Source: Corinectria fuckeliana (lineage: Eukaryota; Ascomycota; Sordariomycetes; Hypocreales; Nectriaceae). Taken from it: a stretch of 64,000 nucleotides of DNA. The position numbers were made by a program, and so were the translations under genes. Below the pieces are notes generated by a model. That model had not been told where the DNA came from. It saw nothing but the letters and a program-made list of their open reading frames with translations, and did not search any database. The stretch is taken from positions 115,573 through 179,572 of the forward strand of contig WPDH01000216.1 of NCBI GenBank assembly GCA_019137255.1, written 5' to 3'. Shown piece after piece: positions 54,738 to 64,000 of this stretch. The number at the start of each line of letters is the position of its first letter. Within the stretch, counting starts at the first letter, position 1.

Positions 54738-57700
54738 CTAGGGGAGCACCGGTTCGGAGTTGCTCGATAGGTCGGCGGGGACCGGTGCCACTCTTGGAGC
54801 CGATGATTGGGAACTCCCTGGCTTCGTCTGGCCCAAGCCAGAAGCGGACTTTGGGGCCTTTGGGGCCTTTGGCTTCTGCAAGCTGTGCCCGGCCGTTGAT
54901 GGCTGTTTTTTCGGTTGCGGTGTGGATTGCTTGGTGCTGTTGGGGGCCTTTTTGGCCTTCGATGCCAGAGGCGAGGCCTTCGCGGCTGTTTGCTTTCCGC
55001 GCTTTGGCGCTGATGGACTGGATTTCTCTTTGTAGGCTTTTGAGGCTGTCTTCGGCGTCTTCGGCGTCTTCGGCGTCTGCGGAGTGCGTCTGTTAATAGG
55101 GCTGTTCTTTATTGTCTTCTTGGTCGGGGTTGGAGCTGGAGTCTTTTGTTGACTAAGAGAACTTTTCTGGCGTTTACCTTTTGCCGACGGGTTGTCTTCG
55201 TCGTCGGACTCCTCGGGAGAGTCCACCCCGGCGAAGTCGTCGTCAGACTCCGATGAGTCGGCCTCCATGTCCCCGAGTAGAGGCACGTTGTCTGCAGCAT
55301 TCGTCTTGTAGTTGACCGCCTTTGAAACGAATTAGTCGACAATCAATTATTCATATGCACAAGCACTCACCATTCGCCGTCGGCCGCCTCGTCCGAGCAC
55401 CTCTCGATTGGCTTCAGCTTCTTTCCGGGCCTGCTCCTCCCGCTCCGCCAGGATTCGGTCCCATACGCTCGAGTTAATCGCCGTTGGCGCGCTTTCTTCT
55501 TCAGTAGCAAGACCATTGTCAAACCCAGACTTATCGTTAGCCCAGACTCGAGCATGCGAGAACTGGTCCCCGGCTGCCGCCTCCGTTTCCTTGGGCTCCT
55601 CTGCTTGGGTACGATCTAGAAGATTGTCAACTGAAGCGGCGTCGTAATGAATGGCCCTCTTTTCGTAGTTCTCGTCAAACAACGCTTGCGCACCATGTTT
55701 AAGAATAGATTCCAGGTCATCGCCAGCAAGGTCGTCGTCATCCATGCTCTCGATCAGGGCATGATCAAGTGCCATCTTTTTGCGCCCGACCTGCATGATC
55801 CTCTCCTCCACTGAATCTTTGGTCACGAGCTGAAAACAGAGCACCTTCTTCTTTTGCCCAATACGGTGGGCACGGGATAGAGCCTGGATATCTTGGTGCG
55901 GGTTGAAGTCGGGATCCATGATGATGACTGTGTCTGCTGTAGCAAGATTGATGCCCACGCCGCCGGCCCGTGTCGACAACAGAAATGCAAAGATGGGTGA
56001 ATCGGGCGCATTGAACGCGTCGATGCGTCGTTGTTTCTCCAAGCTTCCGATTTGTCCGTCAAGACGGCGATACTCAAAACCCATACCAGTCAAGAAATCC
56101 TCGACAATGTCTAGCTGTCCTAGGAATTGGCTAAATATGAGAAGTCGATGTCCTCTTTCCTTCAGCTTGGGAAGCATCGTCTCAAACAAGACAAGTTTGG
56201 AAGACGCCTCCACGAGATTTCGATGCAAAACAGTGGGGTCATGATGCTTCTCCTCGATAGCCTCGGAATACATGAAAGGGTGGCAAAGGCACTTCCGCAA
56301 CTGCATCAAGATGTTGTTGAGGCTTCCACGCTCTTTCTTGTTCATCTTGCTATTGGAGAACATCGCCTTGATGAGCTGGGGGTTTTTGGCCATGATGCTC
56401 TTGGAAAGCTTTTCCTGGATGACTGTCATGGTGACCGGTAGGATGATCTGAGACATTGGAGGAAGGAACTTGAGAACGCCAGCTTTGGTACGTCGGAGAA
56501 AATATGGTCGAATCTTCTCATGCAGCCTTGGCAGAGTTTCCTTGTCAAGGACGGCGTACTCCACGTCCAGTTGTGCTGCATCTTGTGTCTGGTCGATGAA
56601 CTGCAGCAAGTTGAAGAGTTCTCGCTTGTTGTTCTGTAAAGGAGTTCCTGTAAGAAGGAGCCGGAAGGGGATCTTCATAGCCCGCAGTGCGATGTAGAGG
56701 AGATTCTGGTCATTCTTCAACCGTTGACCCTCGTCTACAACGAGGCCTGTCCAGTTCACAGACTTGAAAAGACCTTTTGTCCGAGGATCCGCAGCGGAGT
56801 CATACGACATGATGACCACATGTGCCTTCATATCCGCGGAGCTGTTGGGGAACAGCTCGTATTTGTAGGCAAGTTCCTGCGGCTCTTTCCCGCCGTGGTA
56901 AGTCACGACTCGCAAATCAGGTGCCCACTGCGTGAACTCGCGGCGCCAGTTGGCACACGTAGCATTGGGAACGACGACGAGAAACGGCCAGCACTATCAT
57001 GAGATTAATACAAGAAACCTGGTTGCGCGGAGAGACTTCTTACCTTGAGCTTATCCTGCACCAGCGAAGTGACAAGACCGACGACTTGGACAGTCTTGCC
57101 CAGACCCATTTCGTCCGCCAAAACGACGCTCCGGCCTGAGTGGAAATTCCCCAGAAGCCAGTTGACTCCTTCGATCTGATATCCCATGAGCTTGCCTCGC
57201 TTGAGTCCTGCAGGCTGCTCATCAATTTCAACGAATGGTGCCGCTTTGAATTCTTTGATGCGTTCTCGCACTTTGGCTGGGGGGTCGTTCCGGAAGTATT
57301 TCCCTTCCACGTACTCGTAGTAAGCATCTACAAAAGCGCTGTGGATGCTACCCATGCTTTGTTTTGGTGGCGAATCCCACACAACATCATCGTAGCCGAG
57401 ACCTTGGAATTTGACGAAGACTTTGCTGATTTGGGACATGTTGGCCAGTTCGGCCTCCTTGGTTCTAAGAGGGGGAGCAGAGGATTTCATCTTGACGTTA
57501 AATATAATGTCAGATGTGACGAACTCGTCGGGGATGGCTTCTTTTTCGTTCAGTTTGAGTAGATTCTGTTCCGAATCCCGTTTCCCAAAAGCAACGCGCA
57601 TGGTTGACGGTGACACGCCATGGATCCAAGCTCCCGGTTTCCATGTGCAATGAGCATAGGACAGACTTTCCCATTTGACGAGATATTCCTTGTCGTCTTC

Positions 57701-60015
57701 CTTGACTTTGCTATAGGCGGGCCGCTGAGATTGCTCCAGGAGCTTCCGGTCCAGAGGTCGCCAAGCGACGAGGCGATGGATTTTGTGTTTCGCGGAGGCA
57801 CAGCCATCGCACTGCCAATCGATGGAGTAGTCCTTGAGGCGTTCCGACTTGAGATCTGTGCCGATGCCATCACCACCCGCATCGTCACCTGCGTCGTCAC
57901 TTGTGCTGGGTAAGTGCTCAACGTGCCAGCCTCGATGGCATGTGACGCAACGGAAGAGAACGAGTTCTGCGTTATTCAAAAGGTTGGGAGGAACAGCTGT
58001 GATTGGGTCCACCCCATCATTGTCCTCTCGAAGCTTCTCTTCTTGTCTAGCGGTCTTCTTCTCAGCAAATGCAGCACAGGCACGACCTTCGAGCTGACAG
58101 CCCTGGCACCTGCTGTGTTTTGGGGCGTTGCGGTCCCTCTTCTTGTAAACATCGACGCAAAACTTGCATTGCAGCACGAAGTCTTCTTCTCCGACCTTGG
58201 TAACCAGATGGTCTCGCGCGCTTCGAAAACCAAGACAGTTCTTGTGGTATGATAGTGTGCAGCCCTGGCAGTAGACGATCTGGCCTCGTTGCCTCGAACC
58301 CCCACAGGTATGGCAGTCTTCCATGTGCATCGAGGCAAACGCTGAGTCAAGAGGAGGCAGCTGGAATATTTCCCTGATCGAGATAGCCTTTGGGATGGCT
58401 GGCGCCCTGTCCTCGATAGCGTAGAACGAGTCTTCGTCCATCAAGGCGTCGTCTTGCATGCTAAATTTGTTTCTGGTGGACCTGACCGGCCTCCGAGGTG
58501 CCTCAAACTCGATATCAGAGTCAGCAGACTTGTGTCCGGATGCCGCAGAGTGGCGTGGTCGTAAACGGCCTTGGCGAGACTGCATACGCTTTGATCTCTG
58601 GCGTGCTTTACTTGGGCGGCCTTTCTTGGGCATAAGATCTGATGTCACGAGGAAGAAATCTGCATCACCCTCGTCCGAGGAAGGAGGGCGAGGTTCGTGA
58701 AGCAGTTCGTCCTGGTCCTGAGAATCCACCTGGCTGCCAAAAGACATGTTGGTCAAGGTAAGCTGCTTCGGCGGTCGTGTTCTGAGTGATCGGGTTGGAG
58801 CGGTGGGCGGATCTGGCTTAATATCATCGAGCTCGTCGACTTCTTCAAGTTCATCGTCATCTTCTGAGACGAGGGAGATGTGCCGTGAGCTTTGCCTTGT
58901 CGAGTGCCTTGTTGGCTCTCGGGAGCGACGCGGACGATTGGAAGTGCGCCGAGCGCGGCTGGGCTGTACATCACTATCGTCCTCGTCGATGTCCATTTGG
59001 TCCGATACGACGGAATCCAGGTCAGTGTCCCACTCATCTTCTGAGACTCGCTTTCGTTTGTGACCGTGTTCGGCCATGTCTCCGTGTGGCCCTGCGCCTT
59101 GACTAAAGTGCGCGAATGCGACCTTGCCGTTCTCGAGCTTAATGAGTTCGGTAAAAGGGAGCTTCACGCGGGGTTAGTGATATTCCCTCGAAGCTTTGAA
59201 AGAAACAAAGTGTGGCATAAAGATAGGTATACCAACGACAGCGCAGAGTGTGAAGGGGTGATGCTTTGGATGTGTAAGGGTGACAGTTTTTGGTGAAGGA
59301 GGTGAGAGGTGTGCAGCAGGTTATAGGTTGAGGGGGGGAGTTGCCTTCAAACAGGCAGGGCCAGCCTGTTTGATTTTGGCAGTGAATAACATAAGCCCGC
59401 AATGTCAACACCGTTTTTTGCCTCAAAGCGGGTGAGGGAGCTGGAGAATGTGATGCAGCTTTTGGTCAAACGGAGCTCTACTGGCTTAGGCTGCGGCGAT
59501 TCTGACAAAAAGCTGAATAGCCGGCACTGGCAGAATGTGCGAGCAATGCAACCAAGAAAGATTGAGATAAAGGGAGAATAACATCATACGTGCATTAAGC
59601 GTAGACGAGATGAATATTAACGTACCAGCTCTTCCCTTCCATCTGTAAACTCGACCGCGCAACTTATGCCACCGTCGTCTTCCGGAAGCTCTGATAACAC
59701 ACGCTCGATAGTTTCACTCCGCACAACAGCGTATTCCTGGAGCTTTTCTAGAGGTAGCCCTGGAATGGCGACCTCAATTTGGTTGTGGTTCGTGTGGGCG
59801 ACGGAGACGGGTCGGCTGGACGGACTGACATCGAGTTGCATTTGGTCCTCCTCGTTTTGGCCCTCCTCTTGAGAGACAACCGGGATGTTTTCCTCCCGGT
59901 CACTGCCAAAATCCGCCATCAAGGCATGCATGGAATGATCGATGTCCGCCTCCATATCGTTGTGACTACCACTGAGAGCCCCGAGAGACTCGTAGAACCC
60001 ATCGTCGCTGTCCAT
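54738..60015 (-). CDS. CHD3/Mit1-like chromatin-remodeling ATPase with PHD fingers
   Basis: Exons on the minus strand are 60015-59626, 59161-57044, 56993-55371 and 55319-54738, giving 1570 residues, all junctions in phase 0 (donors GTACGT, GTAAGA, GTGAGT). After an acidic N-terminus there is a PHD finger (about 413-466: CHTCGG... CQGC... HKNC... CKFC). A second Cys-rich PHD-like block follows (about 481-584), then chromodomain-like segments (EYLVKWESLSYAHCTWKPG; KVFVKFQGLGYDDVVW, to about 730). The SNF2 ATPase begins about 790, with DEMGLGKT near 815, VVDEGQRLKN as motif II, and STRAGGVGINLATAD and SRAHRIGQ as motifs V-VI. The tail is basic with TPKTPKTPK repeats. This layout matches S. pombe Mit1 in SHREC and CHD3/Mi-2 proteins, which position nucleosomes in heterochromatin. 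The first intron is about 460 nt. Confidence 0.87.
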
Positions 60016-60497
60016 CACTAGCGGCGCACCGAGGCGTCTCGAGTCTTGGGGGATAATAGATCTGTACTAGGTGTATGCCGGGTTGCGCGGGTAGTCGCTG
60101 GAGCTAAGTGCTTTATCGAAGGGTCGTCAGTTGCCAAAATCCTGGGGAAGAGCTCCAGGCAGCATGTTTGGGAGAGGTAAAACGCAGTGGGAGAAGTCCC
60201 TTGAATGTCGTGGAAAAGATTCACTCCTGTTCGGTATTTAAGGGAAACGCGACATGTCACCAGCTCACGCGTGCCCATTAACAAAGCCGTCGCATGGCAA
60301 AGCAACCTAAGCGTTTTGGAGAGTTACAGCCAATCAGGGCCCTGGAAACAGCCTCACCGCTCACCAGGGGTCCCTGCAAGATCCGGCAGAAAAAGTTGAG
60401 ATAATACTATCTAGTGCGAGAAATCGACGACAGCCCAAAACGCAGTAATACTATCCCACCACAATTCTCGCTGGTCAATTTCCAGCATCATTGTGCG
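60016..60497. promoter_or_regulatory. Bidirectional promoter region, remodeler and rRNA methyltransferase
   Basis: A 482-base spacer separates divergent ATGs at 60015 (minus) and 60498 (plus). A CCAAT-type word (CAGCCAATCAGGG) lies at about 60328-60340, a plausible HAP-complex site. Confidence 0.55.
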
Positions 60498-62825
60498 ATG
60501 CTATACCCGGCACAACTGAGGGTGGTCGCCTTGCGCCGTCCGCTTGCGACAATTCTTCGCGCCGACCAAAACCCTTCCCGAATCCTGTCCCGCGCCGCGA
60601 GCCTTTCTGCGATCCATCGAGGAATACGTTCCAGCGAGCGAGTCCAGTATGGCGGGACACGTCCTTCCGGAGACTCGGCCGATCGACAACACGGTGCATG
60701 GGAGGTGAAGCCAAGATCCAGAGAATCTCAGGGTTGGGAACGCCGAGGTTCCTCGTCGAAATTTGCAGGTCGATCTGAGGGGAGGACAAAAAGCAGAGCT
60801 TCCTTCAGTCGGGACCCGGAAGATGCCTTCTCGTCAAAGTTCAATACTCGGTCCGGCGTTGCACCAAGAAGGGGAGCCCCCGTTAGTCGGAGATCCCGGG
60901 ACGATTTTGGATCTAGTTCCACGACAAAGGCTATGGACGGTACTTCAAACTATCGCCAGCAACAAAAGCTGAGAAAGAAGCTTGCAAAGAAGAAGGAGGA
61001 GGAAGACGAGGAAGACGAAGACTACCGCAGAACACGGAGAAAGCGTTTTACAGACCCTGAATTCTCTTTCGGCAAGAAGAGCTTGGTTTACCGACTGAAG
61101 CACGGCGATCTCAAAGAAACCGCCGCCGACCTGCAATTACAAGAGCCTGTCAAGCCGGTATCATTTCGCGATGCGAGACGTGACGTGGCGCGAAAAGCAC
61201 TCATAAATACCAGTCTCCCGTTCGGTCATTCGCTCAAGCAACCGGAGCGCAGAAACGACGACGACGACGAAGACAAGCGCGATGCCTCTCTCACGGGGTC
61301 GAGACGACCGGAGCGCAGAAGCGACAACGATGGAGGCGCCCGTGATGGGGGGTTTCGAGAGCCGAGACGAAGTGAGCGCAGAAACGACAGCGATGGAGGC
61401 TTTCGAGAGTCGAGGCGACCCGAGCGCAGGGACGGCCGCGATGGGGGGTTCCGCAATAGGGGATCCCGTGATGGGGGATTCCACGATGCATCAGCTTCTA
61501 TGCGCCCAAGACAGTCAGAGCGGCGAGGCGCGGGCGATCCGGATCTCGATGCTGCATGGGCACCAGCCCATGGACGCAAGAAGGAGATGATGCCGATGAC
61601 GCTCAAGTACACCACCGCTGCATCCCAGTTCCTTTACGGAAGATCAGTTGTCAAAGCAGCACTAGAGCAAGCAAGGCGCAAGCTCTACAATCTCTACATC
61701 TACGGCGGCGAGAACCGAATGGACAACAAGGACAACACGACCATGACTCGGCTGGCGAGGAAACACGGGATCCCCATCACCATTGTGCCTAACCACGAGC
61801 AACGCATCATGGACAAGATGAGCATGGGTCGGCCTCACAACGGCTTTGTCCTAGAGGCATCGCCCCTGCCGCAACTGCCCGTTAGGTCTTTGGGAAGACT
61901 GGAAGAGACCCCAACTCGACTCGGATTCCACATTGAGCTAGGATTCCAAATGAAGGAGGATGAGGCTATCAACGGTACAGACACGTTTGTACGAAGAGCC
62001 AACGATGTCATGCCGAAGCCTTTTGTTCTGTTGCTGAATGAGATCATCGACCCTGGAAATCTAGGAGCCATCCTGCGTACAGCAAGTTATTTGGGCATCG
62101 ATGCCGTAGGTATTACCACTCGTGGCTCCTCGACTCTGACGCCCGTGGTGCTCAAGTCGGCCGCTGGCGCAGTGGAAGAAATCTCACTGTTCACTGTGGA
62201 AGACCCCCTCACGTTTATCGAGGAGTCAAACAAGGCTGGGTGGAAGAGTTTCGCTGCTATCGCGCCACCGGACAGGAAACTAGTCCGCAAGCACGGCAAC
62301 AAGTTCATGTCCACGGAAGCGATCGAAGCCAAGAGTCCGCTCAACGAGCACCCATGCCTTCTCGTCATGGGCAACGAGGGACATGGTCTACCCAGAGATC
62401 TCAAGGTGGCGGCCGATTACGAGTTGTCGATCCCGCGATTCGTCCAAGGCATCTGCGTGGACAGCTTGAACGTCAGCGTTGCGACTGGAATCCTGTGTCA
62501 CTCCTTTGTCAAGGACGTCGAAGTCGGAGAGAAGTTCGAGGAGACGATTGAGGAAGAGCTCGAAGACGAGGATACTGGTAGCCAGACACAACAGATTATT
62601 GATCTGGTGGCGAAGTTGCAGTCGAGCAAGAGCACGGAAGTGGCCAGTCAAGAGGCGAAGCAAGAGATGGCTCAAGAGAAGGAGGAGACTACTCAAGAGA
62701 CTACTCAAGAGACTACTCAAGAGACTACTCAAGAGACTACTCAAGCGCAGACGGAAGAGGTGTCTCAAGAGAAGACGCAGCAAGAGGAAAAGAAGCCAGA
62801 GAAGGAAACGGAATTGGGCTTCTAA
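60498..62825 (+). CDS. MRM1: Mitochondrial rRNA 2'-O-ribose methyltransferase (SpoU/TrmH family)
   Basis: The ATG at 60498 gives 775 residues and starts a good mitochondrial presequence (MLYPAQLRVVALRRPLATIL, Arg-rich, no acids early). Residues about 60-360 are basic and disordered, with repeated RRxERRxDxDGGF units. The SpoU substrate-binding domain starts near 377 (SQFLYGRSVVKAAL). The knotted SAM-binding domain follows with the three signature motifs: NEIIDPGNLGAILRTASYLG, LVMGNEGHGLP, and IPRFVQGICVDSLNVSVATG. Yeast Mrm1/Pet56 methylates a guanosine in the peptidyl-transferase centre of mitochondrial 21S rRNA. The C-terminus has an acidic helix and a tandem ETTQ repeat. Yeast Mrm1 is about 412 residues, so the extensions are long. 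No intron. Confidence 0.93.
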   Translation: MLYPAQLRVVALRRPLATILRADQNPSRILSRAASLSAIHRGIRSSERVQYGGTRPSGDSADRQHGAWEVKPRSRESQGWERRGSSSKFAGRSEGRTKSRASFSRDPEDAFSSKFNTRSGVAPRRGAPVSRRSRDDFGSSSTTKAMDGTSNYRQQQKLRKKLAKKKEEEDEEDEDYRRTRRKRFTDPEFSFGKKSLVYRLKHGDLKETAADLQLQEPVKPVSFRDARRDVARKALINTSLPFGHSLKQPERRNDDDDEDKRDASLTGSRRPERRSDNDGGARDGGFREPRRSERRNDSDGGFRESRRPERRDGRDGGFRNRGSRDGGFHDASASMRPRQSERRGAGDPDLDAAWAPAHGRKKEMMPMTLKYTTAASQFLYGRSVVKAALEQARRKLYNLYIYGGENRMDNKDNTTMTRLARKHGIPITIVPNHEQRIMDKMSMGRPHNGFVLEASPLPQLPVRSLGRLEETPTRLGFHIELGFQMKEDEAINGTDTFVRRANDVMPKPFVLLLNEIIDPGNLGAILRTASYLGIDAVGITTRGSSTLTPVVLKSAAGAVEEISLFTVEDPLTFIEESNKAGWKSFAAIAPPDRKLVRKHGNKFMSTEAIEAKSPLNEHPCLLVMGNEGHGLPRDLKVAADYELSIPRFVQGICVDSLNVSVATGILCHSFVKDVEVGEKFEETIEEELEDEDTGSQTQQIIDLVAKLQSSKSTEVASQEAKQEMAQEKEETTQETTQETTQETTQETTQAQTEEVSQEKTQQEEKKPEKETELGF
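61290..61490 (+). repeat. Degenerate coding repeat, Arg/Asp/Gly-rich
   Basis: Imperfect units encoding ERRxDxDGGFRExRRP-like segments inside the methyltransferase linker. Units vary in length and have drifted. Confidence 0.75.
62686..62745 (+). repeat. 12-base tandem repeat encoding (ETTQ)5
   Basis: About five copies of GAGACTACTCAA in the methyltransferase C-terminus. Being in multiples of three codons, it can change length without frameshift. Confidence 0.92.
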
Positions 62826-63230
62826 GCCGACATGTACCACCACACATGTATCATGACAACACTACGCACCCATGTTTAACATCCAGAATCTACCGTCGGT
62901 CCTTGCTTATGAGGCATGAGCCACGCACATGTAAGACGAAACATTGTACAATAGGAAAGCTGCATATAGACATGCATTTGGAGAGCATCTAGAGAGCTTA
63001 GAGTCTACATAATAAATCCAACTTCAAAACACTGTTCTGCTGGTTATTATCTGGATCAATAGTGTGTCGGACCCCCCAAGTCAAGTAGGGACTCCGCGTT
63101 CTGGAATATTACCCGTTTCAGCCGACGCAGGCACAGCGAGCATGACGTCGTTAGCTCGTGGGCTGTCCCCATGAGTACGGAAGGCCATAGGGCCCGGTGT
63201 CTCACATCAACTTTTTTTGGAAATTTCGCT
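62826..63230. other. 3' flank and boundary segment
   Basis: Normal-composition DNA after the methyltransferase. The part from about 63055 to 63225 keeps a 60-codon minus-strand frame without recognised domain and could be an old repeat edge. Confidence 0.45.
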
Positions 63231-64000
63231 AGAGTCATCTTATACTATACGCTTATATGACCTTATATGCTCTTATATAACCCTGTTTTACACATATTAA
63301 TTAATCCCTAAATATTTTTAAGTTTTTTTTTACTAGAGTTACTTAATATAATATACTCTTATATAATCTTATTATATATATTTATTAAGATCTTAAGATT
63401 AGAGGTATATAACTTTAGGTTATATACTTAGCTATAACTTAAAAAAACCTCTTATTATAACTTAATTTTTCTTTTTTTTTTTTTTAATATTATATTCTTA
63501 GGTATAAATACTTTTCTTTTTTAATTAGATTTATATTATTATATTATTTTTTTAATTACTATTTTTTTATATATAGTTTTATATAGCTAAAAGCTATATT
63601 TTAATACTTATTTTACTTATTTTAACTTACTTTTAATAACTTTTAATTTCTTATATATTTATATATAATAGTAAGCTAACTTTTATTCTAGTAGAAAGTA
63701 TTATCTTATATTTATTTTCTCTTTCTCTCTCTTACTACTAATTATTTATAAAAATATACCTTTTTATATAATTATATTCTTATATATAATATTATATAAT
63801 AAAATACCTCTTATATAAAAAGATATTACTAAAAAAAAGAAGACTATTATTTAAACTCTAATTATTTTATCTCTTACCCTCTTTTTCTTATTACTCTCTA
63901 ATATAATAAATAATAATATTATAATAGGTATTAAGCTTAGTAATAAATACTTTTAGTACCTTCCTAAGAAGATACTTAGTATAACTACTTATAAGTTTAT
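63231..64000. repeat. Very AT-rich block, probable RIP-degraded repeat DNA
   Basis: Composition switches sharply: the remaining 770 bases are dominated by TTATATA-, TAATA- and poly-T words, with very few G or C and no coding frame. A segment beginning CTAGAGT near 63229 seems to recur in more AT-rich form near 63334, as expected for repeat copies that lost C to T. Such blocks in Pezizomycotina are usually transposon relics mutated by repeat-induced point mutation. Confidence 0.8.

Overview
The window reads as nuclear DNA of a conidiating filamentous ascomycete (Pezizomycotina, most likely Sordariomycetes). The evidence is GC-rich genes with short GT-AG introns (about 47-81 nt where reconstructed, up to about 460 nt in a leader-proximal intron), long pyrimidine-rich 5' leaders, a WetA conidiation regulator, a CHD3/Mit1-type remodeler, a COP9 signalosome subunit, and AT-rich DNA with C-to-T style decay. 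There are no bacterial operons, phage genes or CRISPR arrays. The species cannot be named from the sequence alone.

Layout, left to right. 1-4.8 kb: gene-poor, with two N pairs inside long C and G runs. 4.8-6.5 kb: a C2H2 zinc-finger protein. 8.0-10.1 kb: an unrecognised Q/P-rich protein whose frame is broken by one TAG. 10.9-12.6 kb: a five-exon AIM24-family gene. 12.6-19.4 kb: gene-poor, with a long (CTGA)n tract. 19.4-20.3 kb: a hypothetical protein. 22.6-24.5 kb: wetA. 26.0-28.3 kb: a TRP-like/flavin-carrier membrane protein. 32.2-34.9 kb: a DUF3433 membrane protein. 37.7-39.0 kb: two decayed gene fragments, F-box-like and phosphotransferase-like, that abut. 39.8-47.8 kb: two secreted PLC-like phosphodiesterases around a SUR7-family membrane protein. 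48.6-62.8 kb: a compact housekeeping block with CSN3 and dihydroorotase (divergent), a CCCH zinc-finger protein, the Mit1/CHD3-like remodeler, and a mitochondrial SpoU-type rRNA methyltransferase divergent from it. After about 63.2 kb the sequence switches abruptly to a very AT-rich block, probably the edge of a RIP-degraded repeat region.

Functionally the genes are independent, as expected in a fungal genome, but two themes stand out. The 39.8-47.8 kb stretch is all cell-surface or membrane proteins. The 48.6-62.8 kb block pairs essential genes around shared divergent promoters. Exon structures were rebuilt by hand from splice signals and reading-frame continuity and need RNA support. No convincing new multi-gene system was found. 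The best leads are the interrupted gene at 8.0-10.1 kb, the composite pseudogene junction at 38.0 kb, the repeated GTACTTCGTAC word in intergenic DNA, and the very long N-terminal extension of the 1106-residue PLC-like protein.
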